DNA of 64,000 nucleotides from Arthrobacter ruber (GTDB lineage Bacteria > Actinomycetota > Actinomycetes > Actinomycetales > Micrococcaceae): NCBI RefSeq assembly GCF_002954225.1, contig NZ_PPTH01000017.1:315311-379310 (forward strand), read 5' to 3'. Numbering within the stretch: the stretch's first letter is position 1; every line of letters begins with the position of its first letter. The notes under the pieces are model-generated. The model searched no databases. It was not told the origin of the DNA and saw nothing but the letters and a program-made list of their open reading frames with translations. Positions 41,593-49,492 of this stretch are shown here, in pieces. The translations under genes and the position numbers were made by a program.

Positions 41593-42060
41593 ATGATCGA
41601 ACAACCCACGGGACGACCGCTGCCCGTCCTGCAGGCCGCGCCGGCCGGCCGGACCGTCATCGGCGACCCCGCCGCAGTGAAGATCGCGGCCATCGCCGCG
41701 CGCACCGTGCCCGGGGTGCATGCGCTCGGCCCCGGCGCCGGGCGTGCGCTCGGAGCCATCCGCGACGCCGTCGGAGCCAACGATGCCTCGCACGGCGTGA
41801 AGGTCGAGGTGGGGCAGACCCAGCTGGCCGTGGACGTCAGCCTCGTCGCGGAGTACGGCTACGCGCTCAACGCGCTCGCCGACGCGGTGCGTGCTGCCGT
41901 CTACGACGCCCTCACCGACCTGGTGGGCCTCGAGGTCATCGAGGTCAACGTGGAGGTCCTCGACGTCCACGTGCCGCAGCCGGCCGACTCCAAGGCCGTG
42001 GAGCGGGTCCGCGCCACGAGCCCGACGGGCGCCACGCAGGTCAAGCCCCCGGTCGAATGA
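41593..42060 (+). CDS. Asp23/Gls24 family envelope stress response protein
   Basis: Protein of 155 residues. The Asp23/Gls24 core spans about residues 25-130: VKIAAIAARTVPGVHALGPG, VKVEVGQTQLAVDVSLVAEYGYALNALADAVRAAVYDAL and LEVIEVNVEVLDVHV. Asp23 of Staphylococcus is a cytoplasmic, membrane-associated protein recruited by the anchor AmaP and induced by cell-envelope stress. ATG 41593 follows AAAGGGG. First gene of a tight five-gene run whose other members look like membrane anchors or Asp23-like partners. A TAGGCT -10 candidate precedes it. Confidence 0.92.
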   Translation: MIEQPTGRPLPVLQAAPAGRTVIGDPAAVKIAAIAARTVPGVHALGPGAGRALGAIRDAVGANDASHGVKVEVGQTQLAVDVSLVAEYGYALNALADAVRAAVYDALTDLVGLEVIEVNVEVLDVHVPQPADSKAVERVRATSPTGATQVKPPVE

Positions 42061-42067
42061 GGACACC

Positions 42068-42259
42068 ATGACACCCACCACCATCGGCATGGCGGCCGGA
42101 GCCGTCCTCGCCTTCGCCGCGCTGATCTTCGGGTTCTGGGGCTTCCTCCTCACTCTGGTGCTCGTCCTGTGCGGCGCCGTCCTCGGCCGGATCGCCGAGG
42201 GCAAGCTCGACCTCCGCGGCGTCTTCGACGCCCTGTCCGGCCGGCGCTCGTCCTCGTGA
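42068..42259 (+). CDS. small DUF2273-type membrane protein
   Basis: Protein of 63 residues with two hydrophobic segments (GMAAGAVLAFAALIFGFWGF and LLTLVLVLCGAVLGRIAEG) and a short basic tail after DLRGVFDALSG. This fits the small DUF2273 membrane proteins that accompany Asp23/AmaP genes in Firmicutes and actinobacteria. It starts 7 nt after the Asp23 gene stop. Likely part of the membrane platform for Asp23-like proteins. Confidence 0.8.
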   Translation: MTPTTIGMAAGAVLAFAALIFGFWGFLLTLVLVLCGAVLGRIAEGKLDLRGVFDALSGRRSSS

Positions 42260-42277
42260 CCCCTGCGTGATCAGCCC

Positions 42278-42697
42278 GTGACGCCCGATACCGTTCCCGC
42301 CGCACCCACCCGCCCGCCGACCCTGGTCCTGGCGCGCCCGGACCGGGCGTCCCTCGCCGGGCACAACCGCATCACCACGCAGGCGCTCACGAGCCTCGCC
42401 TGCGCAGCGGCCGCCGCCGAACTCGACGTCGAGCCGGGCCAGATCAGGGCCACGTTCTCCGACGAACGCGGTCTCCTCGCGCTCCTCCTCGCGTTGCCTC
42501 TTCCCGTGCCGCCCCTGGCCCGCGTGCTCGACGACCCCGGGATCGTCGACACGTTCGGCGGTCCGATCCTCGTCCGCGCGGAAGCGGCCAGGACCCCGAT
42601 CCTCCGGCGGATCGAGGAGCTCAGCGGGGCCCGGTTGAGCCGGGTGGATATCCGCATCATCGGCAGCACGGTCACCAAGGGGGCGAGGGTCCAGTGA
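42278..42697 (+). CDS. Asp23-cluster protein of unknown function
   Basis: Soluble protein of 139 residues with no membrane helix or signal peptide. GTG start. The C-terminal half (TPILRRIEELSGARLSRVDIRIIGSTV) has the alternating pattern of the Asp23-like alpha/beta fold; the N-terminal half is helical and alanine-rich. No family that I recognise. Its stop overlaps the GTG start of the next gene (GTGA), so it is an obligate member of the cluster. Confidence 0.65.
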   Translation: MTPDTVPAAPTRPPTLVLARPDRASLAGHNRITTQALTSLACAAAAAELDVEPGQIRATFSDERGLLALLLALPLPVPPLARVLDDPGIVDTFGGPILVRAEAARTPILRRIEELSGARLSRVDIRIIGSTVTKGARVQ

Positions 42698-43296
42698 AGG
42701 CCGATCCACTGGACCGGGCGACGTCGGCGTCCACCGCCCGTCTGGTGCGCCGGGAGCTGTACTCCTCGCGGGCTCTCCCCTCCGTGGTCACCGCCGCCGT
42801 CCTGATCGCGGGATGCCTGGTCCTCCTGTTCGAAGCGGTGCTCAAGGCGGTGGGCGACAGGCCGTTCCTGCTCGACGTCGAGGCGGTGGCGGCCTGGCTC
42901 GGCACGCTCCCGGGTGGCGTCCCCGCTTCGCTGCTCGGCGCGGGGTCGGTGCTGCTGGTGGTCCTCGGGGCGCTGCTGCTCCTGCTCGCGCTCCTGCCCG
43001 GACGGCGGGCCCGCTACACCATCCCGAACGAGCGCGCCGCCGTCGTCGTGGACGCCGAGGTGGTGGCGTCGTCGCTCGCCCGCAGGGCACGCGTCGCCGC
43101 GGGCGTGGCACCCGAGCAGGTCCTCGTCACGGTGGGCCGGGGTTCCGTCACGGTCCAGATCAGGCCGACCTCCGGCACCCCCGTCGACGCCGACGCCGTC
43201 CGCGCTGCCGTCGCGGACGACCTCCGCCGCTCCAGCATCAAACCCGAGCCGAGGATCGCCGTCGTCGTGGCCGAGTCCGGGGTGATCGGACAGTGA
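42694..43296 (+). CDS. membrane protein of the Asp23 cluster, DUF6286/AmaP-like
   Basis: Protein of 200 residues with two hydrophobic helices (VVTAAVLIAGCLVLLFEAVL; LGAGSVLLVVLGALLLLLALL), then a cytoplasmic domain of about 85 residues (VVVDAEVVASSLARRARVAAG; QVLVTVGRGSVTVQIRPTSG; RIAVVV) that resembles an Asp23-type fold. This is the architecture of AmaP, the alkaline shock membrane anchor. Coupled at both ends by GTGA overlaps with its neighbours. Confidence 0.75.
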   Translation: MKADPLDRATSASTARLVRRELYSSRALPSVVTAAVLIAGCLVLLFEAVLKAVGDRPFLLDVEAVAAWLGTLPGGVPASLLGAGSVLLVVLGALLLLLALLPGRRARYTIPNERAAVVVDAEVVASSLARRARVAAGVAPEQVLVTVGRGSVTVQIRPTSGTPVDADAVRAAVADDLRRSSIKPEPRIAVVVAESGVIGQ

Positions 43297-43949
43297 ACAC
43301 CACGCCACGGCTGCTGAACCGGTTCGTCCTCGCCGTCGTCGGGTTGATCGCGCTCGCCCTCGGGGCCGGTGGCCTCGCCCTCCTGACGCTGCCCGCCGCG
43401 GCCGGCTGGTGGCGGTCGGCGGCGCCGCGGGCCGGGCAGGCCGTGGAGGACCTCCGGAGCCGGACCACGCTCGAGGGCCAGGAGGACACCTGGCTGTGGA
43501 TCGCGCTCGCGCTGGTCCTGGTGTTCCTGATCGTGATGCTCATCGTCTGGATCGCCGCCCAGGGGAGGGGCCGCACGGGACTGTTCGCCACCGGCACGGT
43601 GACCGGCAGGGGTGGTGGCGGGGCGACAGGCAGAGGCGATTCCAGCGGTGGCGGTACGGCGGGATCCGTGACGATCACGGCAGCGGCGGCCGAGCAGGCG
43701 TTGAAGGCAGCGCTGCTGGAGCGGCCCGATCTCGTGGGCGCATCCGTGAGCACCTGGCGGATCCGGGGCGTGCCGGGGATCCGGGTCCGCGTCCTTCCCC
43801 GGAAGGGTGTGCCTCCCTATGACATAGCGGTCGAGGTCTCCCGCCTCGTGGAGGCCCTCGACGCGGTGACCGGTTCCAGGACGCCGGTGCTCATCAGCGT
43901 CAGCTCGGGTGCGAGGGCCCGTTTCACCCGGGCGGACCGTGTCACCTAG
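43293..43949 (+). CDS. membrane protein of the Asp23 cluster, AmaP-like
   Basis: Protein of 218 residues with a similar plan: helix 1 (FVLAVVGLIALALGAGGLALL), a soluble loop, helix 2 (WLWIALALVLVFLIVMLIVWI), a glycine-rich linker, and a C-terminal domain (ITAAAAEQALKAALLERPDL; VPGIRVRVLPRKGVPPYDIAVEV; PVLISVSSGA). Its GTG start overlaps the upstream stop. With the preceding gene it gives the operon two AmaP-like anchors. Last gene of the cluster; the next gene belongs to the sugar ABC operon. Confidence 0.75.
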   Translation: MNTTPRLLNRFVLAVVGLIALALGAGGLALLTLPAAAGWWRSAAPRAGQAVEDLRSRTTLEGQEDTWLWIALALVLVFLIVMLIVWIAAQGRGRTGLFATGTVTGRGGGGATGRGDSSGGGTAGSVTITAAAAEQALKAALLERPDLVGASVSTWRIRGVPGIRVRVLPRKGVPPYDIAVEVSRLVEALDAVTGSRTPVLISVSSGARARFTRADRVT

Positions 43950-44007
43950 AACCACGCGTAACTCAGGTCACAATTCTGTATCGAACCCCTCGTGGACCGG
44001 CGTCGGG

Positions 44008-44037
44008 TTGTCCGGACCTTTTGTAAGCGCTTACGCT
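44008..44037 (+). promoter_or_regulatory. promoter and LacI operator of the alpha-glucoside-type operon
   Basis: -35 TTGTCC (44008-44013) and -10 TACGCT (44032-44037) with an 18-bp spacer. The perfect 12-nt palindrome GTAAGCGCTTAC (44023-44034) overlaps the -10, a classic LacI-family repression site; the regulator is the fourth gene of the operon. Confidence 0.7.
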
Positions 44038-44132
44038 CGGTTCATCATTCAGGGAGGCGGGCCGGCGCCGGTACCAGGCCTCGACCTCGTGACCGGCGCA
44101 GAACGTATCCCAGGACAAAGGAGTCTGTTTCA

Positions 44133-45479
44133 ATGGCGACCACTCGCTCACGGAAGTTCCTGCTGCCCACTGCAGCACTCAGTGTTTCCCTTCTCGCCCT
44201 GTCCGGCTGCGGGTCCGAAGGATCCGACAGCGCCGGCGGTTCCAGCGACGCCGACTGCTCGGCCTACGAGTCCTACGGGACCTTCGAGGACGCCGAGGTG
44301 AGCGTCTACTCGACCATCGTCGACGTCGAGGCGGAACTGCTCGAGAACTCATGGGCCGACTTCGCGGACTGCACCGGCATCGAGGTGGCGTACGAGGGGT
44401 CCAAGGAGTTCGAGACCCAGATCGGCGTCCGCGCGCAGGGCGGCACGGCTCCCGACCTGGCCATCTTCCCGCAGCCCGGCCTGCTGGCCGACCAGGCTCC
44501 GAACCTCAAGCCCGCGCCGCAGGCCGTCTCCGACCTCGTCGACGAGGGCTGGTCCGCGGACTGGAAGAAGTACGGCACGGTGGACGGCATCTTCTATGCG
44601 GCGCCCATGCTCGCGAACGTCAAGGGCTACGTCTGGTACGACCCCGCCACCTTCGAGGAGAAGGGCTGGGACGTCCCCACGACCTGGGACGAGATGACCG
44701 CGCTGACGGAGAAGATCGCCGGGGAAGGGGAGATGAAGCCCTGGTGCGCAGGCTTCGAATCGGGCGAGGCCACCGGCTGGCCGGGTACGGACTGGGTCGA
44801 GGACGCCGTCCTGCGCGAGCACGGTCCCGAGGTCTACGACCAGTGGGTCACCCACGAGATCCCGTTCGACGACCCCAAGATCGTCGCGTCCTTCGACCGC
44901 GTCGGGGAGATCCTGAAGAACGACGAGAACGTCAACGGCGGCTTCGGCGATGTCCGCTCCATCCTCTCGACGCCGTTCTCCGAGGCGGGTCAGCCCGTGC
45001 TCGACGGCGAGTGCGCCATGCACCACCAGGCATCCTTCCAGGCCGCCAACTGGCCCGAGGGGACCACCGTCGCCGAGGACGGCGACGTCTGGGCCTTCAT
45101 GACGCCGCCGATCGACGCCTCGCAGGGCACCGCCATCACCGGTGGTGGTGAGCTGATCGGCGCGTACGCCGACCGCCCCGAGGTCCAGGCCCTGCAGACG
45201 TACCTCGCCAGTGCCGAGTTCGCCAACGCCCGCGTGTCCCAGGGCGGCGCCATCAGCGCCAACAAGGGACTCGATCCCGAGGTGGCGCAGTCGGACCTCG
45301 ACCGTCAGTCGATCGAGCTCCTGCAGGACCCGAACACCGTGTTCCGGTTCGACGGCTCGGACCTGATGCCCGGCGCCGTGGGTGCCAACTCCTTCTGGAG
45401 CGGCATCGTGAACTGGCTGAACGGCTCCTCCACCGAGGAAGTCACCACGTCCGTCGAGGACAGCTGGCCTGCTTCCTGA
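44133..45479 (+). CDS. ABC transporter sugar-binding lipoprotein, alpha-glucoside type
   Basis: Family 1 extracellular solute-binding protein of 448 residues. Signal ends LLALSGC with Cys26 lipidated. AGCGTE-type recognition stretches include YEGSKEFETQIGVRAQGGTAPDLAIFPQPGLL, KYGTVDGIFYAAPMLANVKGYVWYDPATFEEKGW and WPGTDWVEDAVLR, close in style to AglE/alpha-glucoside binding proteins. ATG 44133 follows AAAGGAG by 9 nt. First gene of the operon SBP-permease-permease-lacI; a long hairpin separates it from the permease genes. The exact oligosaccharide (maltose, trehalose, sucrose or similar) cannot be settled from sequence. Confidence 0.9.
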   Translation: MATTRSRKFLLPTAALSVSLLALSGCGSEGSDSAGGSSDADCSAYESYGTFEDAEVSVYSTIVDVEAELLENSWADFADCTGIEVAYEGSKEFETQIGVRAQGGTAPDLAIFPQPGLLADQAPNLKPAPQAVSDLVDEGWSADWKKYGTVDGIFYAAPMLANVKGYVWYDPATFEEKGWDVPTTWDEMTALTEKIAGEGEMKPWCAGFESGEATGWPGTDWVEDAVLREHGPEVYDQWVTHEIPFDDPKIVASFDRVGEILKNDENVNGGFGDVRSILSTPFSEAGQPVLDGECAMHHQASFQAANWPEGTTVAEDGDVWAFMTPPIDASQGTAITGGGELIGAYADRPEVQALQTYLASAEFANARVSQGGAISANKGLDPEVAQSDLDRQSIELLQDPNTVFRFDGSDLMPGAVGANSFWSGIVNWLNGSSTEEVTTSVEDSWPAS

Positions 45480-45485
45480 TGCACC

Positions 45486-45527
45486 GCGGCTGGTAGCCCG
45501 CCTGTCGCCGGGCGAGGCACCAGCCGC
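45486..45527 (+). repeat. intercistronic hairpin A after the binding-protein gene
   Basis: GCGGCTGGT pairs with ACCAGCCGC, enclosing a GCCCG/CGGGC stem. It begins 7 nt after the stop codon and precedes the larger hairpin B. Confidence 0.8.
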
Positions 45528-45530
45528 CCT

Positions 45531-45578
45531 CGACGGGGCAGGATGCGCCGCTCCACGCGGCGCATCCTGCCTCCGTCG
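45531..45578 (+). repeat. intercistronic hairpin B, 21-bp stem
   Basis: A perfect 15-bp stem (GGCAGGATGCGCCGC with its complement, 5-nt loop) is extended by CGACGG/CCGTCG after one bulged base. No T-run follows. Placed between the binding-protein and permease genes, it would protect the upstream mRNA and reduce read-through. Confidence 0.9.
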
Positions 45579-45619
45579 ACCATCCCTACTTCGCTCAGGT
45601 GCACCCAGGAGGCCGTGCT

Positions 45620-46585
45620 GTGGAAGACATTGCAGAAAAAGGGCTACAGGTGGTGGTGGGGCTCGCCGTCTTCGCCGCCGTCATCGGCCTCATCATGGTG
45701 CTCGTCGATCGGGCCCCGAAGAGCGGCCGGGAGAAGGTCCAGATCGCAGGGTTCCTGGCTCCGGCCCTCGTGCTGCTCGCCGTCGGCCTCGTGTTCCCCG
45801 CACTGCAGACCTCGTACCTCTCCCTGACCGACCGCAACGGCGAGTTCGTCGGACTCGACAACTTCGTCTGGATGTTCACGCAGCCCGAGGCACTGGTGAC
45901 CCTGCGGAACACGGTCATCTGGGTGGTCCTGGTCCCGCTGCTGGCTACGTCGATCGGCCTCGCCTACGCGGTGTTCATCGACCGCGCGTGGGGCGAGAAG
46001 GCGCTCAAGGCCCTCGTCTTCATGCCCATGGCGATCTCCTTCGTGGGCGCCGGCGTGATCTGGCGGTTCGTCTACGCCTACAAGGGGCCCGAGCAGGACC
46101 AGATCGGGCTGCTCAACCAGATCCTGGTCTGGTTCGGCCGGGAACCGAAGCAGTTCCTGCTCGATGCCCCCGAGAACACCCTGTTCCTGATCGCGGTCAT
46201 GATCTGGATCCAGACCGGCTTCGCCATGGTGGTCCTCTCGGCCGCCATCAAGGGCATCCCGACGGAGATCGTGGAGGCGGCGCGGCTGGACGGCGCCGGC
46301 CCGTGGCAGCAGTTCCTCAACGTCACCATCCCGACCATCCGCGGCTCGCTGATCGTGGTCGTCACCACCATCACGATCGGCACCCTGAAGGTGTTCGACA
46401 TCGTCCGGACGATGACGGCGGGCCAGTACGAGACCTCCGTCGTGGCCAACGAGATGTACACCCAGGCCTTCCGGGCGGGGGAGCCTGGACGGGGGGCCGC
46501 GCTGGCCCTGATCCTGTTCCTGATGGTGCTGCCCGTGGTCGTGTACAACGCCCGGCTGCTCCGCAAGCAGAAGGAAATCCGATGA
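45620..46585 (+). CDS. sugar ABC transporter permease, MalF/AglF type
   Basis: Permease of 321 residues with six to seven hydrophobic helices. The binding-protein-dependent transport motif EAA-x3-G is present as EIVEAARLDGAGPWQQFLNVTIP. The GTG at 45620 is chosen because AGGAGG lies 7 nt upstream. The stop overlaps the next permease's ATG (ATGA). No ATPase gene accompanies the operon, so energy must come from a shared MsiK-type subunit. Confidence 0.9.
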   Translation: MEDIAEKGLQVVVGLAVFAAVIGLIMVLVDRAPKSGREKVQIAGFLAPALVLLAVGLVFPALQTSYLSLTDRNGEFVGLDNFVWMFTQPEALVTLRNTVIWVVLVPLLATSIGLAYAVFIDRAWGEKALKALVFMPMAISFVGAGVIWRFVYAYKGPEQDQIGLLNQILVWFGREPKQFLLDAPENTLFLIAVMIWIQTGFAMVVLSAAIKGIPTEIVEAARLDGAGPWQQFLNVTIPTIRGSLIVVVTTITIGTLKVFDIVRTMTAGQYETSVVANEMYTQAFRAGEPGRGAALALILFLMVLPVVVYNARLLRKQKEIR

Positions 46586-47547
46586 GCACTGTGCCCCTGG
46601 AGAACGAGAAGAGCCTCCTGCCGAGCGCCGGCGCGAGCACTCCGCCGGGACGTCCCGCCCTGCAGAAGCGGGTCCGGCAGCGCCTGACCTCACGGACCGC
46701 GACGGCGGCCGCCGTCGTCATCGCCGTGATCTGGACCATCCCGACCTTCGGCCTGCTCGTCTCGTCCTTCCGGCCCGAGGACAACATCAAGGGCAACGGC
46801 TGGTGGAACGTCCTCACCGACCGCCAGTTCACCATCGAGAACTACGTCGACGTCCTCAGCCCCGGTGGAAGCCAGTCGCCGAACCTGCTCTCGTACTTCG
46901 TCAACTCGCTGGCCATCGTCATCCCGGGCACCATCTTCACGCTGGTCCTCGGCGCCATGGCGGCCTACATGTTCGCCTGGGGCCGGTTCAAGGGCAGGGA
47001 CAACCTCTTCATCGTCGTCTTCGCCCTGCAGATCGTGCCCCTGCAGATGGCGCTGATCCCGCTCCTGCAGCTCTTCACGCAGGTCCTGAAGGTCGGGGAC
47101 TTCCAGCTGCTCCCGAGCGGTACGTATGCGCAGCTCTGGGTGGCCCACACCATCTTCGGCCTGCCGCTGGCGATCTTCCTCCTGCACAACTTCATCTCCG
47201 AGATTCCCGGCGAGGTCATCGAGGCCGCGCGGGTCGACGGCGCCGGCCACAGCACCATCTTCTGGCGCATCATCATCCCGCTGGCCACCCCCGCTCTGGC
47301 CTCGTTCGGCATCTTCCAGTTCCTGTGGCTGTGGAACGATCTGCTGGTGGCCCTGGTCTTCTCGGGCGGAGGGGCCGACGTCGCGCCGATCACGCAGCGC
47401 CTCGCCGAGCTCCAGGGCTCCAGGGGCGGCGAATGGCAACGGCTCACCGCGGGGGCCTTCGTCTCGATCATCATCCCCCTCGCCGTGTTCTTCGGGCTCC
47501 AGCGGTACTTCGTCCGGGGACTGCTCGCAGGCGGCCTGAAGGGCTGA
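46582..47547 (+). CDS. sugar ABC transporter permease, MalG/AglG type
   Basis: Permease of 321 residues with a cytoplasmic N-terminal extension of about 35 residues and six helices. The EAA motif reads EVIEAARVDGAGHSTIFWRIIIP. The large periplasmic stretch between helices 1 and 2 (DNIKGNGWWNVL...FTIENYVDVL) is typical of MalG-type subunits. Translationally coupled to the upstream permease. The lacI gene follows after 3 nt. Confidence 0.92.
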   Translation: MSTVPLENEKSLLPSAGASTPPGRPALQKRVRQRLTSRTATAAAVVIAVIWTIPTFGLLVSSFRPEDNIKGNGWWNVLTDRQFTIENYVDVLSPGGSQSPNLLSYFVNSLAIVIPGTIFTLVLGAMAAYMFAWGRFKGRDNLFIVVFALQIVPLQMALIPLLQLFTQVLKVGDFQLLPSGTYAQLWVAHTIFGLPLAIFLLHNFISEIPGEVIEAARVDGAGHSTIFWRIIIPLATPALASFGIFQFLWLWNDLLVALVFSGGGADVAPITQRLAELQGSRGGEWQRLTAGAFVSIIIPLAVFFGLQRYFVRGLLAGGLKG

Positions 47548-47550
47548 GTC

Positions 47551-48561
47551 ATGACGAGCATCGACGACGTCGCAGCAGCCCTCGGTGTGTCGACCGCCAC
47601 GGTGTCCCGCGCACTGCGCGGGCTGCCGGGGGTCGCCGAGGAGACGCGTGCGCGGGTCACCTCGGCCGCCGACCGGCTCGGATACGTGCCGTCCTCGTCC
47701 GCCTCCGGCCTTGCATCGGGGCGCACCATGGCGATGGGTGTGCTCGTCCCGGCGATCGACCGCTGGTACTTCTCCGCGGTCCTCGAGGGCGTCGACCGGC
47801 AGCTGCGCGCCGCCGGCTACGACCTCATCGTGTTCAGCCTCGGCGGCGACGGCGTGAACCGCGACCGCGTGTTCCACCGCTCCATCCTGCGCAAGCGCAT
47901 CGACGCCCTCCTGGTCATGTGCATGCGCCTCACGGCGGAGGAACGGCAGGCGGTCCAGCAGCTCGAGTACCCGCACATCGTCGTGGGAGGAGCCATCGAG
48001 GGCGTCCGCCACGTGGGGATCGACGACGCCCGGGCGGCACGCGACGCCGTGGAGCACCTGATCGGCCTCGGACACACGAGGATCGCGCACATGCGGGGCG
48101 GCAGGTCCTTCGACATCGACTTCGAGGTGCCGCGCATCCGCGAGGAGGCCTTCGAGCAGGTCATGGCCGAGCGCGGGCTGCCCCTGCGCGAGGAGTGGTC
48201 CGCCTTCGGCGACTTCACGTTCTCCACCTCGCGGGTCTCCGCCCTCGCGCTGCTCGACGATCCGGCCGACCGCCCGACCGCGGTGTTCTGTTCCTCGGAC
48301 GAGATGGCGTTCGGCGTGCTGAAGGCGGCGGCCGAACTGGGCATCGACGTGCCGGGCGAGCTGTCCGTGATCGGGATCGACGACCACGAGTTCGCCGAGC
48401 CCATGGGGCTGACGACCATCCGCCAGGACCCCGGGGACCAGGGCGCCTACGCCGCGGACATCCTGCTCGGGGAACTGCTGCGCAACGAGCCGGCCGAGTA
48501 CCCGCCGGCGCGCCCGCACCTGCTCGTCGAGCGGGCATCGACGGGGCCCGCCCCGGCCTGA
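47551..48561 (+). CDS. LacI family transcriptional regulator of the alpha-glucoside-type operon
   Basis: Regulator of 336 residues. Helix-turn-helix at 3-25 (SIDDVAAALGVSTATVSRALRG), hinge, then a periplasmic-binding-like sugar domain (GVLVPAIDRWYFSAVLEGVDRQL; VIGIDDHEFAEPMGLTTIRQ). Starts 3 nt after the second permease gene, so it is made with the operon it controls and probably binds GTAAGCGCTTAC at the operon promoter, forming an autoregulatory loop. Confidence 0.92.
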   Translation: MTSIDDVAAALGVSTATVSRALRGLPGVAEETRARVTSAADRLGYVPSSSASGLASGRTMAMGVLVPAIDRWYFSAVLEGVDRQLRAAGYDLIVFSLGGDGVNRDRVFHRSILRKRIDALLVMCMRLTAEERQAVQQLEYPHIVVGGAIEGVRHVGIDDARAARDAVEHLIGLGHTRIAHMRGGRSFDIDFEVPRIREEAFEQVMAERGLPLREEWSAFGDFTFSTSRVSALALLDDPADRPTAVFCSSDEMAFGVLKAAAELGIDVPGELSVIGIDDHEFAEPMGLTTIRQDPGDQGAYAADILLGELLRNEPAEYPPARPHLLVERASTGPAPA

Positions 48562-48640
48562 GCGCCGGCCCGGCCGTCGCGCGCACCGATCCGCGACGGC
48601 GACGGCGACGGCCCGGCGGACCTACGCGCCGGCGACCGGC

Positions 48641-49492
48641 TCAGGAGGCGCGGGCGAGCTGGCGGATCGGGATCCACCGCGAGGCGAGGCGCCGGTAGGA
48701 GGCGGCGGCGCCCATCATGTCCGCCTCGGCCAGGCTCTCGATGCCGAGGCGCACGTCCATGGGGGAGTCGTCGGGGAACACACGGTCTGCCACCGAGCCG
48801 TAGTCCACCTCGACCACGGCGTCACGCCGGAAGATCTCGAGCCACTCGACGATCTCGGTGAGCTCGTCGAGCAGGTCCATCTCCGGGGCGCCGATGGCGA
48901 GCTGGGCGACGGAGCGCCTCCCGCGGTCGATGCAGTCGCCGATCCGCGCGAGGATCCGGACCGTGGACACGCGCCCGTCGTCCTCGACCACCTCCGTGAG
49001 GTCGTCCTCGTGGATCAGGGCGAACCAGGCGAACGGCACGCCCCACGTCGCCGACCGCGTGTGCAGCCGGGCGACGGTGTCCGCGAAGGTGTCGGGGTCG
49101 AGCCTCGCCTGGTGCGCCTCCCGGGCGGCCTCGGGCACGAGGACGTCGATCAACGGGCCGCGCAGGCTCTGGTCCAGCGACTCGGCGGCGAGGGTGGTGC
49201 GGACGGCCAGCTGGTTGGGGCAGTAGTAGGGCGCCGTCGTCCCGCTCGCACCGGGGAAGTGCGTGACCCGTACGAGGTCCGGCTCGTGGTGCGGGAAGGG
49301 ATCCGAGACGCTGCGCAGGATGCGCCGCAGCGACTGCTCGTGCTCGATGGCCTCGGTGAGCGTGCGCTCGCGGACGCGCTGCTCGAGCATGGCGAGTTGC
49401 TGCGCGTCGGAGAACGCGTCGAGGGGCTCGTAGACGCGGAGGTACGAGACGTAGGGGAACGGCTGCAGGATGCGCGCACCCATCGCGCTCAC
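48641..49492 (-). CDS. conserved-looking hypothetical protein coupled to xthA
   Basis: Soluble protein of 283 residues (280 if the ATG at 49483 is used) with no signal peptide or membrane helix and no family that I recognise. It begins MGARILQPFPYVSYLRVYEPLDAF and is rich in Arg, Glu and Asp, with a helical central part (LAMLEQRVRERTLTEAIEHE) and a C-terminal helical segment (SLAEADMMGAAASYRRLASRW). Its GTG overlaps the stop of the exonuclease III gene (GTGA), so translation is coupled. A regulatory or nucleic-acid-related role is a guess from the neighbour only. Confidence 0.7.
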   Translation of the reverse strand: MSAMGARILQPFPYVSYLRVYEPLDAFSDAQQLAMLEQRVRERTLTEAIEHEQSLRRILRSVSDPFPHHEPDLVRVTHFPGASGTTAPYYCPNQLAVRTTLAAESLDQSLRGPLIDVLVPEAAREAHQARLDPDTFADTVARLHTRSATWGVPFAWFALIHEDDLTEVVEDDGRVSTVRILARIGDCIDRGRRSVAQLAIGAPEMDLLDELTEIVEWLEIFRRDAVVEVDYGSVADRVFPDDSPMDVRLGIESLAEADMMGAAASYRRLASRWIPIRQLARAS

